This document shows positions 13,965 to 22,183 of a stretch of DNA of 25,803 nt, one piece after another. The position numbers and the translations under genes are program-made. Location of the stretch: assembly GCA_007132365.1 (NCBI GenBank), contig SLOS01000002.1, positions 1-25,803 on the forward strand, written 5' to 3'. The DNA is from Bacteroidales bacterium (lineage in GTDB: Bacteria; Bacteroidota; Bacteroidia; Bacteroidales; PUMT01). The notes beneath the pieces are model-generated. The model did no database searches. It was not told the origin of the DNA and saw nothing but the letters and a program-made list of their open reading frames with translations. Position 1 is the stretch's first letter; each line of letters opens with the position of its first letter.

Positions 13965-15374
13965 TCAAGAACTTTTAATATATTCCGCTATTTTCGAAAT
14001 TACCTGATCTTTTGTAAATGGTTTGCTTATGAAGTCTAGGCAGCCATTATTTATCGCCTCGTCCCTGTCGTCTGCAGTCGAATAGGCAGTCTGCGCTATA
14101 ATTGGCAGTTCAGGCCTGAATTCCCTGATCTGCCGGGTGGCTTCATGCCCGTTCATGACCGGCATTTTTATATCCATTAGTACCAGGCTGATATGGGGGT
14201 TCGTTTTACATATCCCGACTGCTTTAGCGCCGTTCTCTGCCCTTATAATCTGAAATCCCTCTTTTGACAGGTATTCTTTCAGCAGCATGTAGTTGAGGTC
14301 TTCATCTTCGGCCACCAGGATTGTCTCTGTTATTTCCCGGTTAATCTGCAATCCGCTGCTGGACGGTGTATCAGCCTGTTTTATCATAACAGTCCTTTTC
14401 AATGGAATTGAAAAACAAAAGGCTGATCCTTCTCCCGGACCGGAAGTCAGCCATATTTTCCCGCCAAGAAGCTCTATATAAGCTTTTAAGATTGACAATC
14501 CCAGTCCCGATCCCCCGAAGTGACGATTATTCTCGTCTTCAACCTGGCGGAACCGTTTGAATATTTCTGTGTGAAAGTCAGACGAAATGCCAATGCCGGT
14601 ATCTTTAACATGGAATTCGAGTTCATTTCCATTTATATGAAAGCCAAAGTCCACCGATCCCTTGTCGGTGAATTTAACAGCATTATTGACCAGGTTGGAA
14701 ATTACCTGCATCAGCTTGGTCTTATCTGTTAAAACGATGGCTTCGGCATCTGCAACAGAAGGTTTGAAATTCAGTACTATATCTTTTTCACTGGCGTTAA
14801 GCAGGAATTGTTCATGGACCAGCCTGCATACAGAATTCAGATTAACCTCTTGTTCGTTTATCTTTTCCTGACCTGCTTCTATTGTGGCAATGCTCACAAT
14901 GTCATCAATAACTGAAACAAGCTGGTCGCCGCTTCTGATAATAATCTCAGCGTATTCATTTATTTTGCCGGGGGCCAGGCCGGGGGTGTTGAGTAATCCG
15001 GAAAAACCATTAATTGCGTTCATTGGTGTACGGATCTCGTGAGAAATGTTATTTAGAAAGGCTGCTTTCAGCCGGTCGCTCTCCTCCGCTTTTTCCTTGG
15101 CATTGATTAATGCTTCGTGATCTTTTTTCTTTTGAGTGATATCCACCATTATCCGGATGTAGTTGCATATATTGCCTTTGTCATCAACAAGGGGGGATAT
15201 GGTGACACTTTCCCAGAACAGGGTACCGTCCTTTTTCCGGTTTTGATGTTCGGTTATCCAGGTACTCCCGGCATGGAGGGTTGCCCACATATTTTCAAAT
15301 TCTTCAGGGGGAACATGCCCCGGTTTGAATATACGCGGATTCTTCCCTTTCACCTCCCCGAGTGTATATTGCAT
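13965..15374 (-). CDS. Hybrid histidine kinase, C-terminal part (PAS-HisKA-HATPase-REC)
   Basis: This open segment of 469 codons begins in the middle of a PAS domain. It encodes the PAS end with its PAC-like tail (DKGNICNYIRIMVDITQKK), a linker helix and HisKA with His112 in NNISHEIRTPMNAI. The HATPase has N box SNLVNNAVKFT (226-236), G1 DTGIGIS (258-264) and G2 FGGSGLGLSI (286-295). A C-terminal receiver has Asp401 (LVLMDIKMP) and Lys451 (ISKPF). All phosphorelay residues are present. The first ATG (15374) lies inside the PAS core and is not a natural start; the same frame continues upstream through a TAG at 15390-15392. The catalytic part may still be made if translation restarts, but the gene as a whole is broken (see the 15375-16268 entry). 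Confidence 0.8.
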   Translation of the reverse strand: MQYTLGEVKGKNPRIFKPGHVPPEEFENMWATLHAGSTWITEHQNRKKDGTLFWESVTISPLVDDKGNICNYIRIMVDITQKKKDHEALINAKEKAEESDRLKAAFLNNISHEIRTPMNAINGFSGLLNTPGLAPGKINEYAEIIIRSGDQLVSVIDDIVSIATIEAGQEKINEQEVNLNSVCRLVHEQFLLNASEKDIVLNFKPSVADAEAIVLTDKTKLMQVISNLVNNAVKFTDKGSVDFGFHINGNELEFHVKDTGIGISSDFHTEIFKRFRQVEDENNRHFGGSGLGLSILKAYIELLGGKIWLTSGPGEGSAFCFSIPLKRTVMIKQADTPSSSGLQINREITETILVAEDEDLNYMLLKEYLSKEGFQIIRAENGAKAVGICKTNPHISLVLMDIKMPVMNGHEATRQIREFRPELPIIAQTAYSTADDRDEAINNGCLDFISKPFTKDQVISKIAEYIKSS

Positions 15375-16268
15375 GAAGCGGGTGAACTGCTAGTTCACGA
15401 ACTCTATCTTTCCTTCGGCATCGGTAATTATTATTGAGTTCGGGCTTTGCTCGACTGCGCGGGTCAGTTTCCTGATCTCTCTCTCGGCTAATTTACGCTC
15501 GGTTATATCTTCATTCAACACTATTGCGGTTTCAATTTCGCCTTCTTTATTAATTACCGGGATTGCTGAGTTAAGGATAATCTTGCGGGTTCCGTCAAAG
15601 CATTCAATTTCAATCTCTTCGTTGAGGGAGGTCTATTTGCCCGAAACAGCCCTTGCCGCTGCCCACTCTTCAGGCCTAATCAGCTCGCCTGTATCGAGCC
15701 ACCATCCCTTGTAATCACCAAACCGGTCAGGGCCGACGTATCTTGCTCCCGCCCATATTTTCTGACCTGCCGGGTTTCCGTGGACGATTGTCCCTTTTTT
15801 ATCCATTATCCATAAGCCTAACGGAAGTATATCCAGAATTTTGGAAAGAAGTCCGGCCTGGTCATTCAGTTGTTCAATTTTCATTTTTTTATGTTCTATC
15901 GCATATATTGTCCGTGGAAGAATGTAACCGTCAATTTTCTCCCTGAGGAGATAATCAGTTGCTCCGGTCAGGTCAACCTGCCGGGCCGCATCCTCATCAC
16001 TTTTCCCCGAAAGGATGATAACCGGAATTTCAGGATTCGAGGCAACGATTTTCTGAACTGCACCGCTTCCCGCGTTTCCTGATAATCCTATGTCAATAAG
16101 AATGATTTCGAATCTGCCGTTTTCCAGATGAGTTATTCCGGTTGTAATATCTTCTGCCCAGACAACATTATTACAGTTATATCCCGCTTTGTACAGAATT
16201 TACCGGATAAACCGTGCATCATCCGGATTACCTTCTATCAGTAAAATATTTGGTGCAACTGCTTTCAT
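15375..16268 (-). pseudogene. Hybrid histidine kinase, N-terminal part (REC-PAS-PAS) with three in-frame stops
   Basis: The frame of the kinase at 13965-15374 continues upstream without any frameshift to an ATG at 16268, interrupted only by TAG at 15390-15392, TAG at 15633-15635 and TAA at 16200-16202. From the N terminus there is a receiver (NILLIEGNPDDARFIR, stop, ILYKAGY; phospho-site region IILIDIGLSG; ATDYLLREKID). A PAS domain follows (LDILPLGLWIMDKKGTIVHG to EEWAAARAVSGK, stop, TSLNEEIEIECFDGTRK, ending AIVLNEDITERK), then a second PAS (AVEQSPNSIIITDAEGKIEF, then VN, stop, QFTRF). The second PAS runs directly into the downstream kinase gene. The receiver has also lost its second acidic residue (EGNPDD instead of EDNPDD). 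Point decay of a once complete gene of about 768 codons is the simplest reading. Confidence 0.8.
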
Positions 16269-16417
16269 TTCAATCCATTATTCTTAGTTGTATTTTGCTT
16301 GCCTATCGTATTTAACTTTCGTTACCTGCCTTCTCAGTCAAGATTATCATGACATCTTTTTCCTTTTCCTGCTCTGCTCTCCATTAAAATAAGTTGTAGA
16401 TTTAGATACACCGGGAG

Positions 16418-17011
16418 TTAATTGGTGCCGGATTCAATAACCGAGCGGATTGCCCCGGGCAACCCTGTCCAGGTATCTTTTTTGCTGATAAATGAATTTG
16501 CCCCGGCTTCGAGATCCCGTTCTGTAATCACCTCCCTATCCCGTGCGCTCAGTTTTTCGAGGGGGCTCTCCCTGTTTGCCGGATCACGGCCGGAGATATA
16601 GCTGTCAATGACTATTTCATCAACCTTGGCCGACAGGTAACGACGGTTACTATGTACGGTGCGGACGGCATCTGCAATCTCCGACCCGGCGGACTCCTTC
16701 AGCAGGTAGCCTGTTGCTCCGGCCTGCAATGCCCTGAAAATATCTTCAGCCGTGGCATGCATTGACAGGATAATTACCTTTATCGTGCTGTTTTCTTCTA
16801 TGATCCTCCGGGTTGCTTCTATACCGTTCATTTTCGGCATGGCTATATCCATAACGATTACATCGGGCATAAACTCTTCTGCCATCTTAACAGCACCCAG
16901 ACCGTCCTCCGCTTCTGCTATCACCCTTATAAATCCTTTCAATTCGAGCATAAGCCGCAGGCCTTCGCGTACGACAGAGTGATCATCGGCCAGCATCACC
17001 TTGATTTCCAT
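16418..17011 (-). CDS. NarL-like response regulator with output domain replaced by a receiver tail
   Basis: Residues 1-about 125 form a complete NarL/FixJ receiver: acidic pair Asp9/Asp10, phospho-acceptor Asp55 (VIVMDIAMPKMNG), Ser83 and Lys105 (YLLKES). Residues about 148-161 begin the usual LuxR-type helix-turn-helix (SPLEKLSARDREV). Instead of the recognition helices (normally KEIAxxL..SxxTVxxH) the protein continues VITERDLEAGANSFISKKDT and ends LPGAIRSVIESG. That is the C-terminal end of another receiver domain (pattern ALxAGAxGFIxKxD...L..AI..V). The protein thus looks like a deletion fusion of two adjacent regulator genes and should not bind DNA. A good GGAGG lies just before the ATG, and the gene follows the kinase at 17014-17622 by 2 nt. 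It has 197 residues against about 210 for the family. Confidence 0.8.
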   Translation of the reverse strand: MEIKVMLADDHSVVREGLRLMLELKGFIRVIAEAEDGLGAVKMAEEFMPDVIVMDIAMPKMNGIEATRRIIEENSTIKVIILSMHATAEDIFRALQAGATGYLLKESAGSEIADAVRTVHSNRRYLSAKVDEIVIDSYISGRDPANRESPLEKLSARDREVITERDLEAGANSFISKKDTWTGLPGAIRSVIESGTN

Positions 17012-17013
17012 CT

Positions 17014-17622
17014 TTACCTCCCTGTTTTGATTATTACCGATGTTCCCTTACCGGGGAATGAAACGATATCCAATGATCCGCCGATAAGGGTCATTCTCTC
17101 CTTCATCCCTGCCAGTCCCAGTCCGCTCACTCTCTTTTTTCGAGAAACAGCTTCAGTATTGAACCCGATCCCGTCGTCCTGAATGGTCAATTTGACATAA
17201 TCATCCGTATCTTCAAGGGTAACGGAAACACTATCTGCCTTTGCATGCTTAACAATATTATGGAAAACCCCCTGCGCCACCCGGAACATCGTATATTCGG
17301 CATTCCTGGGAAGAGGGTTTTTCAGATCCTGTCCGTCATAGTGATACGGAATGTCTGTCCTTTGCGCAAATTTATCTACACTCCAGTTCAGGGCGGCGTT
17401 CAGGCCGTAGTCATCCAGTACCGCGGGACGGAGCTCCACCATGATATCGCGGATCTGCTCTATTGTTTCGTTGAGTATGGAAAGTGAATCCCGTAGCCGG
17501 TTGCCGGTATCTGGTACTGATCCGGCCGACATCTGTGCCAGGATGTAATTTAGGTTGATAGAGAGAGCGGTAAGGTTTTGCCCTACCTGGTCGTGAAGCT
17601 GTTTTGCCGCCTTTTTTCTCAT
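17014..17622 (-). CDS. NarL-partner histidine kinase core (HisKA_3-HATPase)
   Basis: This 202-codon open segment is the catalytic end of a NarX/DegS-type kinase. HisKA_3 carries the phospho-acceptor His10 in KQLHDQVGQNLTAL and a downstream dimerisation helix with ELRPAVLDDYGL (63-74). The HATPase has FRVAQGVFHNIVKHAKA (113-129), G1 DDGIGF (149-154) and G2 SGLGLAGMKERM (166-177). It feeds the NarL-like regulator 2 nt downstream. The same frame continues upstream past a TAA at 17635-17637 into PAS domains, so it was probably one protein. The ATG at 17622 has a strong GGAGGAG 5 nt upstream, so a stand-alone soluble kinase core could still be made after the split. Without its sensor it would lack normal input. 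Confidence 0.82.
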   Translation of the reverse strand: MRKKAAKQLHDQVGQNLTALSINLNYILAQMSAGSVPDTGNRLRDSLSILNETIEQIRDIMVELRPAVLDDYGLNAALNWSVDKFAQRTDIPYHYDGQDLKNPLPRNAEYTMFRVAQGVFHNIVKHAKADSVSVTLEDTDDYVKLTIQDDGIGFNTEAVSRKKRVSGLGLAGMKERMTLIGGSLDIVSFPGKGTSVIIKTGR

Positions 17623-17634
17623 CGTCTCCTCCGA

Positions 17635-18224
17635 TTATATAAGATTGCTGATCAGTAATCCCATAGTTTCGTCCGTACGCTTCTGCTCCGTAATATCCCT
17701 AATGATGCCAACAGTACCTGTTATATCCTCTTCTTTCAGGCCAAGCTGGGGATTTATCACCATCTGGTATCTCAGCTCTCTATCCTGAATTATAATGTGA
17801 TCTGGAGAGTTACAGGCTAAGGTTTTAAACAGTTCCCGGCTTCTGTTCAGATCCTGCTCGGCCTTCTTGCGGGCTGTAATGTCGCTGAAGAAAATTGCAA
17901 GGCCCTCTTCCGAAGGATAAATGCGGTTCTCGAACCATTTGTCATACGGGGGTAATACTTTTCAAGGCTGATAAAACACTGCTCCCTCATTGCACGCTCA
18001 TATGCAAGATGAAAGGGTTGGCCGATACCCTCGGGGAATTCCGTCCAGATGTGTTTGCCGATCATCTCCTGTGGGTTCCTGCCGGATATCTCGCCTGCAC
18101 GCCTGTTCATGTATGTATACCTCCAGTCCCTGTCAAGCGAGACAAACGCATCGGCCATGTTTTCCAGTATGGAAATAAGTCTTTCATGTGTCTCTTTAAG
18201 AGTGCTTTTCCTGCTTCGTTTCAT
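17635..18224 (-). pseudogene. PAS sensor part of the split kinase, frameshifted
   Basis: From the ATG at 18224 (an upstream TTG at 18260 is in frame) the protein reads a PAS domain: ERLISILENMADAFVSLDRD, then WRYTYMNRRAGEISGRNPQE and IGKHIWTEFPE. At a run of five C (minus strand, near 17947-17951) the frame breaks. In the +1 register the expected YDKWFENRIYPSEEGLAIFF, then SDITARKKAEQDL, continues, so one C is missing from an original six. The second PAS then reads LFKTLACNSPDHIIIQDREL to LGLKEEDITGT and jumps to VGIIRDITEQK, missing most of its core by an in-frame deletion. The frame ends at TAA (17635-17637), in register with the kinase core downstream. Without the frameshift correction the open frame ends at 17847. 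A sequencing error in the C run is possible, but the other two lesions are independent. Confidence 0.78.
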
Positions 18225-18450
18225 AGCCGGAGATTTAGCCTTGCGTTGGATTAAGTACAAATAAATACAACATTTTCCAATGAAAGCATGTGCAATTTTT
18301 GCAAAAGATACAGCTTACAAATGGTTATGTTGTACCCATTGTAAATTATTTCTTTAAAAGTGAAAACAGCAGACTGAACATGAATGAAAGGGAAGGAATT
18401 TATTCAGAAATATTCTGTTACTTTATGTTATTTAACTAACTGTTCAGAAC

Positions 18451-19416
18451 ATGTGGGAAGTGATAAACCTGGCAGCAGGTTTTGCTTTGCTTGTTTTTGG
18501 AGCTAATTATCTTGTTGATAATGCCTCATCACTTGCTTCCAGCCTTCGCATACCAAATCTGGTTATCGGGCTTACAATTGTTGCCTTCGGGACCTCTTCA
18601 CCTGAGTTTGTTGTTAGTATTGTATCATCAATACAGGAGAATTCCCAAATTGCCCTTGGCAATGTTGTTGGGAGCAATATTTTCAATATACTTGTCATCC
18701 TGGGAATTTCGGCAGTAATTTTTCCCCTGGCTGTAAAAAGCACTACTACATGGATTGAAATACCTTTAAGCCTGCTTTCCGCATTGCTGGTTTTTATTCT
18801 GGCAAATTCCGGGCATGCGGATAATTCCGGCTACCATGTGATAAGCAGAAGGGATGGTTATATTCTTCTCTTCATGTTTCTGGCTTTTGTTATTTATAAT
18901 TATCATTTATCTAAAAAAGGGGACATTACTGATGATATCAAGGTAAGTGAGCAGAGCATAAAAAGGTCGGTTTTCATGATTATTGCAGGGCTTGCAATGT
19001 TAGTTGGGGGAGGAAGGCTAGTCGTGTTATCATCTGTGGAACTTGCCATGGAAATCGGAGTCCCTGAAAGAATAATCGGGTTGACAATTGTTGCAGTTGG
19101 CACTTCCCTTCCTGAATTAGTCACATCAGTTGTGGCAGCACTAAAAGGTAATACCGATATTGCTATCGGGAATATTGTCGGATCCAATATTTTCAATATT
19201 TTTCTGATACTCGGTGTCAGCGCGGTAATTTATCCTGTTCCGCTTGTTACGGGAGCCAACACAGATTTGCTCGTTAATATTTTTGCGAGTCTTTTATTGT
19301 TTGCATTAATTTTTACAGGGAAGGGAAGGAAGATTGAAAGATGGGAAGGGATGTTTTTTATTATAGCCTACCTGTTGTACATTGCATTCATATTATTCCG
19401 ACAGGTGCCGGGTTAA
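18451..19416 (+). CDS. Calcium/sodium antiporter, CaCA family (YrbG-like)
   Basis: This 321-residue inner-membrane exchanger has two inverted five-helix halves. The alpha-1 repeat has AFGTSSPEFVVSI (45-57) and NVVGSNIFNI (71-80). The alpha-2 repeat has AVGTSLPELVTSV (215-227) and NIVGSNIFNI (241-250). Glu52 and Glu222 are the paired ion-coordinating acids expected in the family. A hydrophilic loop around 151-170 separates the halves. The protein is full length with no visible lesion. It is transcribed divergently from the broken kinase, with about 190 nt between them. It probably extrudes Ca2+ in exchange for Na+. Confidence 0.93.
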   Translation: MWEVINLAAGFALLVFGANYLVDNASSLASSLRIPNLVIGLTIVAFGTSSPEFVVSIVSSIQENSQIALGNVVGSNIFNILVILGISAVIFPLAVKSTTTWIEIPLSLLSALLVFILANSGHADNSGYHVISRRDGYILLFMFLAFVIYNYHLSKKGDITDDIKVSEQSIKRSVFMIIAGLAMLVGGGRLVVLSSVELAMEIGVPERIIGLTIVAVGTSLPELVTSVVAALKGNTDIAIGNIVGSNIFNIFLILGVSAVIYPVPLVTGANTDLLVNIFASLLLFALIFTGKGRKIERWEGMFFIIAYLLYIAFILFRQVPG

Positions 19417-19529
19417 TGAAAACTTACAGGGAGTAAAAAGCAACAAATACCCTGTCAGATCGTAAAACAGTTCACAGCAAAGTTCCTGTTATTTTAGTAT
19501 ATTGCACAAATCTCTAACCTGATATCTTT

Positions 19530-20309
19530 ATGACGAAAAAGCTGATAATAACGTTTGCATTGATTTTATCAATTATACCGGTCAGCCATACTTACCTTCC
19601 GGATACCAGCAATCCTGATCCCTCTTTTCCTTGCATCCATGTCCAAATGGATAATTATTATACCTGGTTATATGGAAGGCTCGGAAATGAGGTTTCCAGG
19701 CCTGAATATGAAATTTTCAAACAGGCACTTACCGGTTTTTTTAATCTGAAGGGGGAGAACCAGATCAGGAAAAACCTGCTTACAATTATTGATTTTTCGC
19801 TCTCTTCAAACCTTGAACGCATGTGGATTCTGGATATTAGTAAAATGGAAGTTATTCATCACACTCTTGTGGCACACGGTAGAAACAGCGGAGACGAATT
19901 TGCCAGGTATTTTTCAAACAAACCTTCATCCTGGCAGAGCAGCCTTGGATTTTACCTTACAGATGGCGTTTATCACGGGAAACATGGTTTGTCTTTATAC
20001 CTGGATGGAGTAGAACCCGGTGTTAATGATAAAGCCCGGAAACGGACTATTGTAATGCACAGTGCCGATTATGTAAGCAGAGATTTTATTCGTAATTATG
20101 GCCGTTTGGGAAGAAGTTTCGGGTGCCCCGCCATACCACTGGAAAATCACAATGATATAATAGAAAAGTTATCCGGCCGGTCATGTCTCTACATTCACTA
20201 CCCTGATACCGAATACCAGAAAACTTCCCGGTTGCTCAACCCCGAATCAGCCCTGGCGGCAGTAGTCATGTTCTTAAACAAATTTCCCGGAATATCTGAA
20301 GCATCATAA
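19530..20309 (+). CDS. Murein L,D-transpeptidase, YkuD_2 type
   Basis: This 259-residue exported protein has an N-terminal signal peptide (KKLIITFALILSIIPVSHTY). The catalytic domain (about 90-225) has ERMWILDISKMEVIHHTLVA, HGRNSGD, SSLGFYLTDGVYHGKHGLSL, IVMHSADYV with His177, and GRSFGCPAIP with the nucleophile Cys199. This set is diagnostic of the Bacteroidota YkuD_2 (PF13645-type) L,D-transpeptidases, which act on peptidoglycan in the periplasm by 3-3 crosslinking or attachment of ligands. It converges on the gene for a second, YcbB-like L,D-transpeptidase; the two stop codons lie within one inverted repeat. It has no operon partner on its own strand within 110 nt. Confidence 0.88.
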   Translation: MTKKLIITFALILSIIPVSHTYLPDTSNPDPSFPCIHVQMDNYYTWLYGRLGNEVSRPEYEIFKQALTGFFNLKGENQIRKNLLTIIDFSLSSNLERMWILDISKMEVIHHTLVAHGRNSGDEFARYFSNKPSSWQSSLGFYLTDGVYHGKHGLSLYLDGVEPGVNDKARKRTIVMHSADYVSRDFIRNYGRLGRSFGCPAIPLENHNDIIEKLSGRSCLYIHYPDTEYQKTSRLLNPESALAAVVMFLNKFPGISEAS

Positions 20310-20335
20310 ACAATATTTACGACAAACATTGTTTA
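20307..20335. terminator. Inverted repeat between convergent genes, possible bidirectional terminator
   Basis: TAAACAAT (20307-20314) and ATTGTTTA (20328-20335) are perfect 8-bp arms around a 13-nt loop. The left arm contains the TAA stop of the plus-strand gene and the right arm the stop of the minus-strand gene. The stem is AT-rich and weak, and the U-tracts are short, so termination activity is uncertain. Confidence 0.35.
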
Positions 20336-21988
20336 CTGATCCGGTTTAACGGGAGCCTGGGCCAGGGCAGTCAGCAGGCGCCTATCACGATCATAAATAT
20401 CCTTTCTGAAATATACCACACCGTCATCATCAGCCCATGCCGTAAGATAAAGGATATGGACAGGCACGGGATTTGGCAGGCTAACGGTTCTCTCCCTGCC
20501 CTGCCCAACTATATTCTTTATCTGTTCCGGAGTCCAGGCAGGATTATCCTTTAACAGGTATGCAGCAAATTCAAGAGGTCTGTTGATCCGGATACAGCCG
20601 GAGCTGAAAGTCCGGTCAGTATGCAGGAACAGGTTACGCGATGGCGTGTCATGTATGTATACATTGTATTGATTCGGGAACATGAATTTAACTCTTCCAA
20701 GTGCATTTTCGGGTCCGGGGTCCTGACGTATCCTGTAAGGGAAATTACCGGCCGTCACATTGTTCCAGTCTATTGACGCAGGATTGACCTCTGAACCGTC
20801 AGCCCGCAAAACCTTCATCTTCTTTTCAGCCAGGTAACCAGGATTACTTCTCACAGCAGGAACCACATCATTGAAAAGAATTGTGGGGGGAACTGTCCAG
20901 TCGGGATTAAGGACAAGGTATGTCATTATAGAACTGAACACTGGTGTTCTCCTGTATGGGCGCCCGACTATAGCCTCGGACTGAAAAACTACTTTATCGT
21001 TTTCAATTGCCTGAAGTTCGTAATTTGCAATATTTACCTTAATGTATAGGCCGCCAAGGTCTTCGCTTAGCCAGCGCCAGCGTTCAAGGTTGACTTCAAT
21101 TGAAGCTATTCTATCGTCAACAGGTATGTTCAAAGCTTCAATTGTGGCCCTTCCAACAATCCCGTCGGCAGTAAGACCGTTCCTCCTCTGGAATAAAACC
21201 ACATTATCATGCAATGACTGGTCAAACAGATCCTGATCTTCAATGGCAAAATTAATATCTCCCTGTGTGGTAGCCAACCTGTCCCTCAGCCTGGCCACAT
21301 CCGGATGCTGTATACCCTTCTCAAGTTTTGTCATCCGGGTAGTGAAATTTTTCCATCCTCCTTCCTCCTTAATTTGCTGATATTTTACCAGGGCATTTTT
21401 CAGGTTAATGTACTCACGATGCCGTGGAGCAAGCATCTGAAGATTTTCAATTATCTGCTTGTTCTGTAATGCACCATCAATAAAATCTTCCCAGTTATAT
21501 TTAATCCTTTTTCCTGCCGCTCTCCATTGCGGGTCAATTGTTTCCGCATCCGTTTTACCGCCGGCCATGTGAGCTGATAACATCAAAAAAGCATCTGTCA
21601 GCAGCATCTCCATTTTTGCGATATCTCCCGGCACAGGATATTCGTTCCCGGCAATATTTTCGGCCAGGTTTTCTATTGCTGTCAGATGATAATCCTCCGG
21701 TTGAAGCCCCTCCCTGTATGAGTTACGAATGGCGAAAATAAGCTGGTCAACGTTTTCCCAAGTCTCCCACTTGGCTGAAAGGAGTTTCTCATCTTTTTCA
21801 TAAAGCCGTATGATAACATCAGTATTGAAAATTTGAACCCCCTCAATAACAGGCTGATCTTCCTGTAATATTTCAATATGGGTACTGAGCTCTTTAGATA
21901 ATTCCTTCATATAGGCACGGGGACCGCATCCGGCAAATATTGCTATTGCTGCAAAAATTAAAAAGACTGAGAATATATTTCTGATCAT
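20333..21988 (-). CDS. L,D-transpeptidase, YcbB/LdtD-like lipoprotein
   Basis: In this 551-residue protein, a lipoprotein signal IFAAIAIFAGC places the lipidated cysteine at Cys21. Residues about 50-250 form the helical scaffold domain typical of YcbB. A peptidoglycan-binding-like motif follows (HDNVVLFQRRNGLTADGIVG, 260-279, then RATIEALN). The YkuD catalytic domain (about 313-480) has IVGRPYRRTPVFSS, YNVYIHDTPSRNLF with His446, and FSSGCIRINRP with the nucleophile Cys465. It makes 3-3 (mDAP-mDAP) crosslinks in the murein sacculus. The length and domain order fit the family and the catalytic residues are complete. It converges on the YkuD_2 gene and is divergent from the PIG-L operon. Confidence 0.92.
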   Translation of the reverse strand: MIRNIFSVFLIFAAIAIFAGCGPRAYMKELSKELSTHIEILQEDQPVIEGVQIFNTDVIIRLYEKDEKLLSAKWETWENVDQLIFAIRNSYREGLQPEDYHLTAIENLAENIAGNEYPVPGDIAKMEMLLTDAFLMLSAHMAGGKTDAETIDPQWRAAGKRIKYNWEDFIDGALQNKQIIENLQMLAPRHREYINLKNALVKYQQIKEEGGWKNFTTRMTKLEKGIQHPDVARLRDRLATTQGDINFAIEDQDLFDQSLHDNVVLFQRRNGLTADGIVGRATIEALNIPVDDRIASIEVNLERWRWLSEDLGGLYIKVNIANYELQAIENDKVVFQSEAIVGRPYRRTPVFSSIMTYLVLNPDWTVPPTILFNDVVPAVRSNPGYLAEKKMKVLRADGSEVNPASIDWNNVTAGNFPYRIRQDPGPENALGRVKFMFPNQYNVYIHDTPSRNLFLHTDRTFSSGCIRINRPLEFAAYLLKDNPAWTPEQIKNIVGQGRERTVSLPNPVPVHILYLTAWADDDGVVYFRKDIYDRDRRLLTALAQAPVKPDQ

Positions 21989-22183
21989 GGTTTTATATAA
22001 CTTTTGCCTGCAAGTTAAAAAAAAAATATTTTGACCAAATCCGGGATTTCAATTAAAATATTTCTTTGTTTCTTACAAGAATAACATAATAATTATCGAA
22101 TTTAGTACAATATTGGCAAATCGCTGTAAGTTCTATTGCATCATGTCTTCATTCTGTAAGTTGTTCTCATTAAGAGATATTTA

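Noticed and set aside
13774..13968. 64-codon minus frame downstream of the hybrid kinase.
   Set aside because: Composition is irregular (His/Gly-rich stretch), it overlaps the kinase stop region, and it contains a short repeat-like CAGGCCGG; no protein features are seen.
15390..16202. Stop-codon reassignment or recoding (TAG/TAA read as Gln) to explain the interrupted kinases.
   Set aside because: Other genes in the window end normally at TAG, TAA and TGA, and the lesions are confined to a few signalling genes that also carry deletions and an indel.
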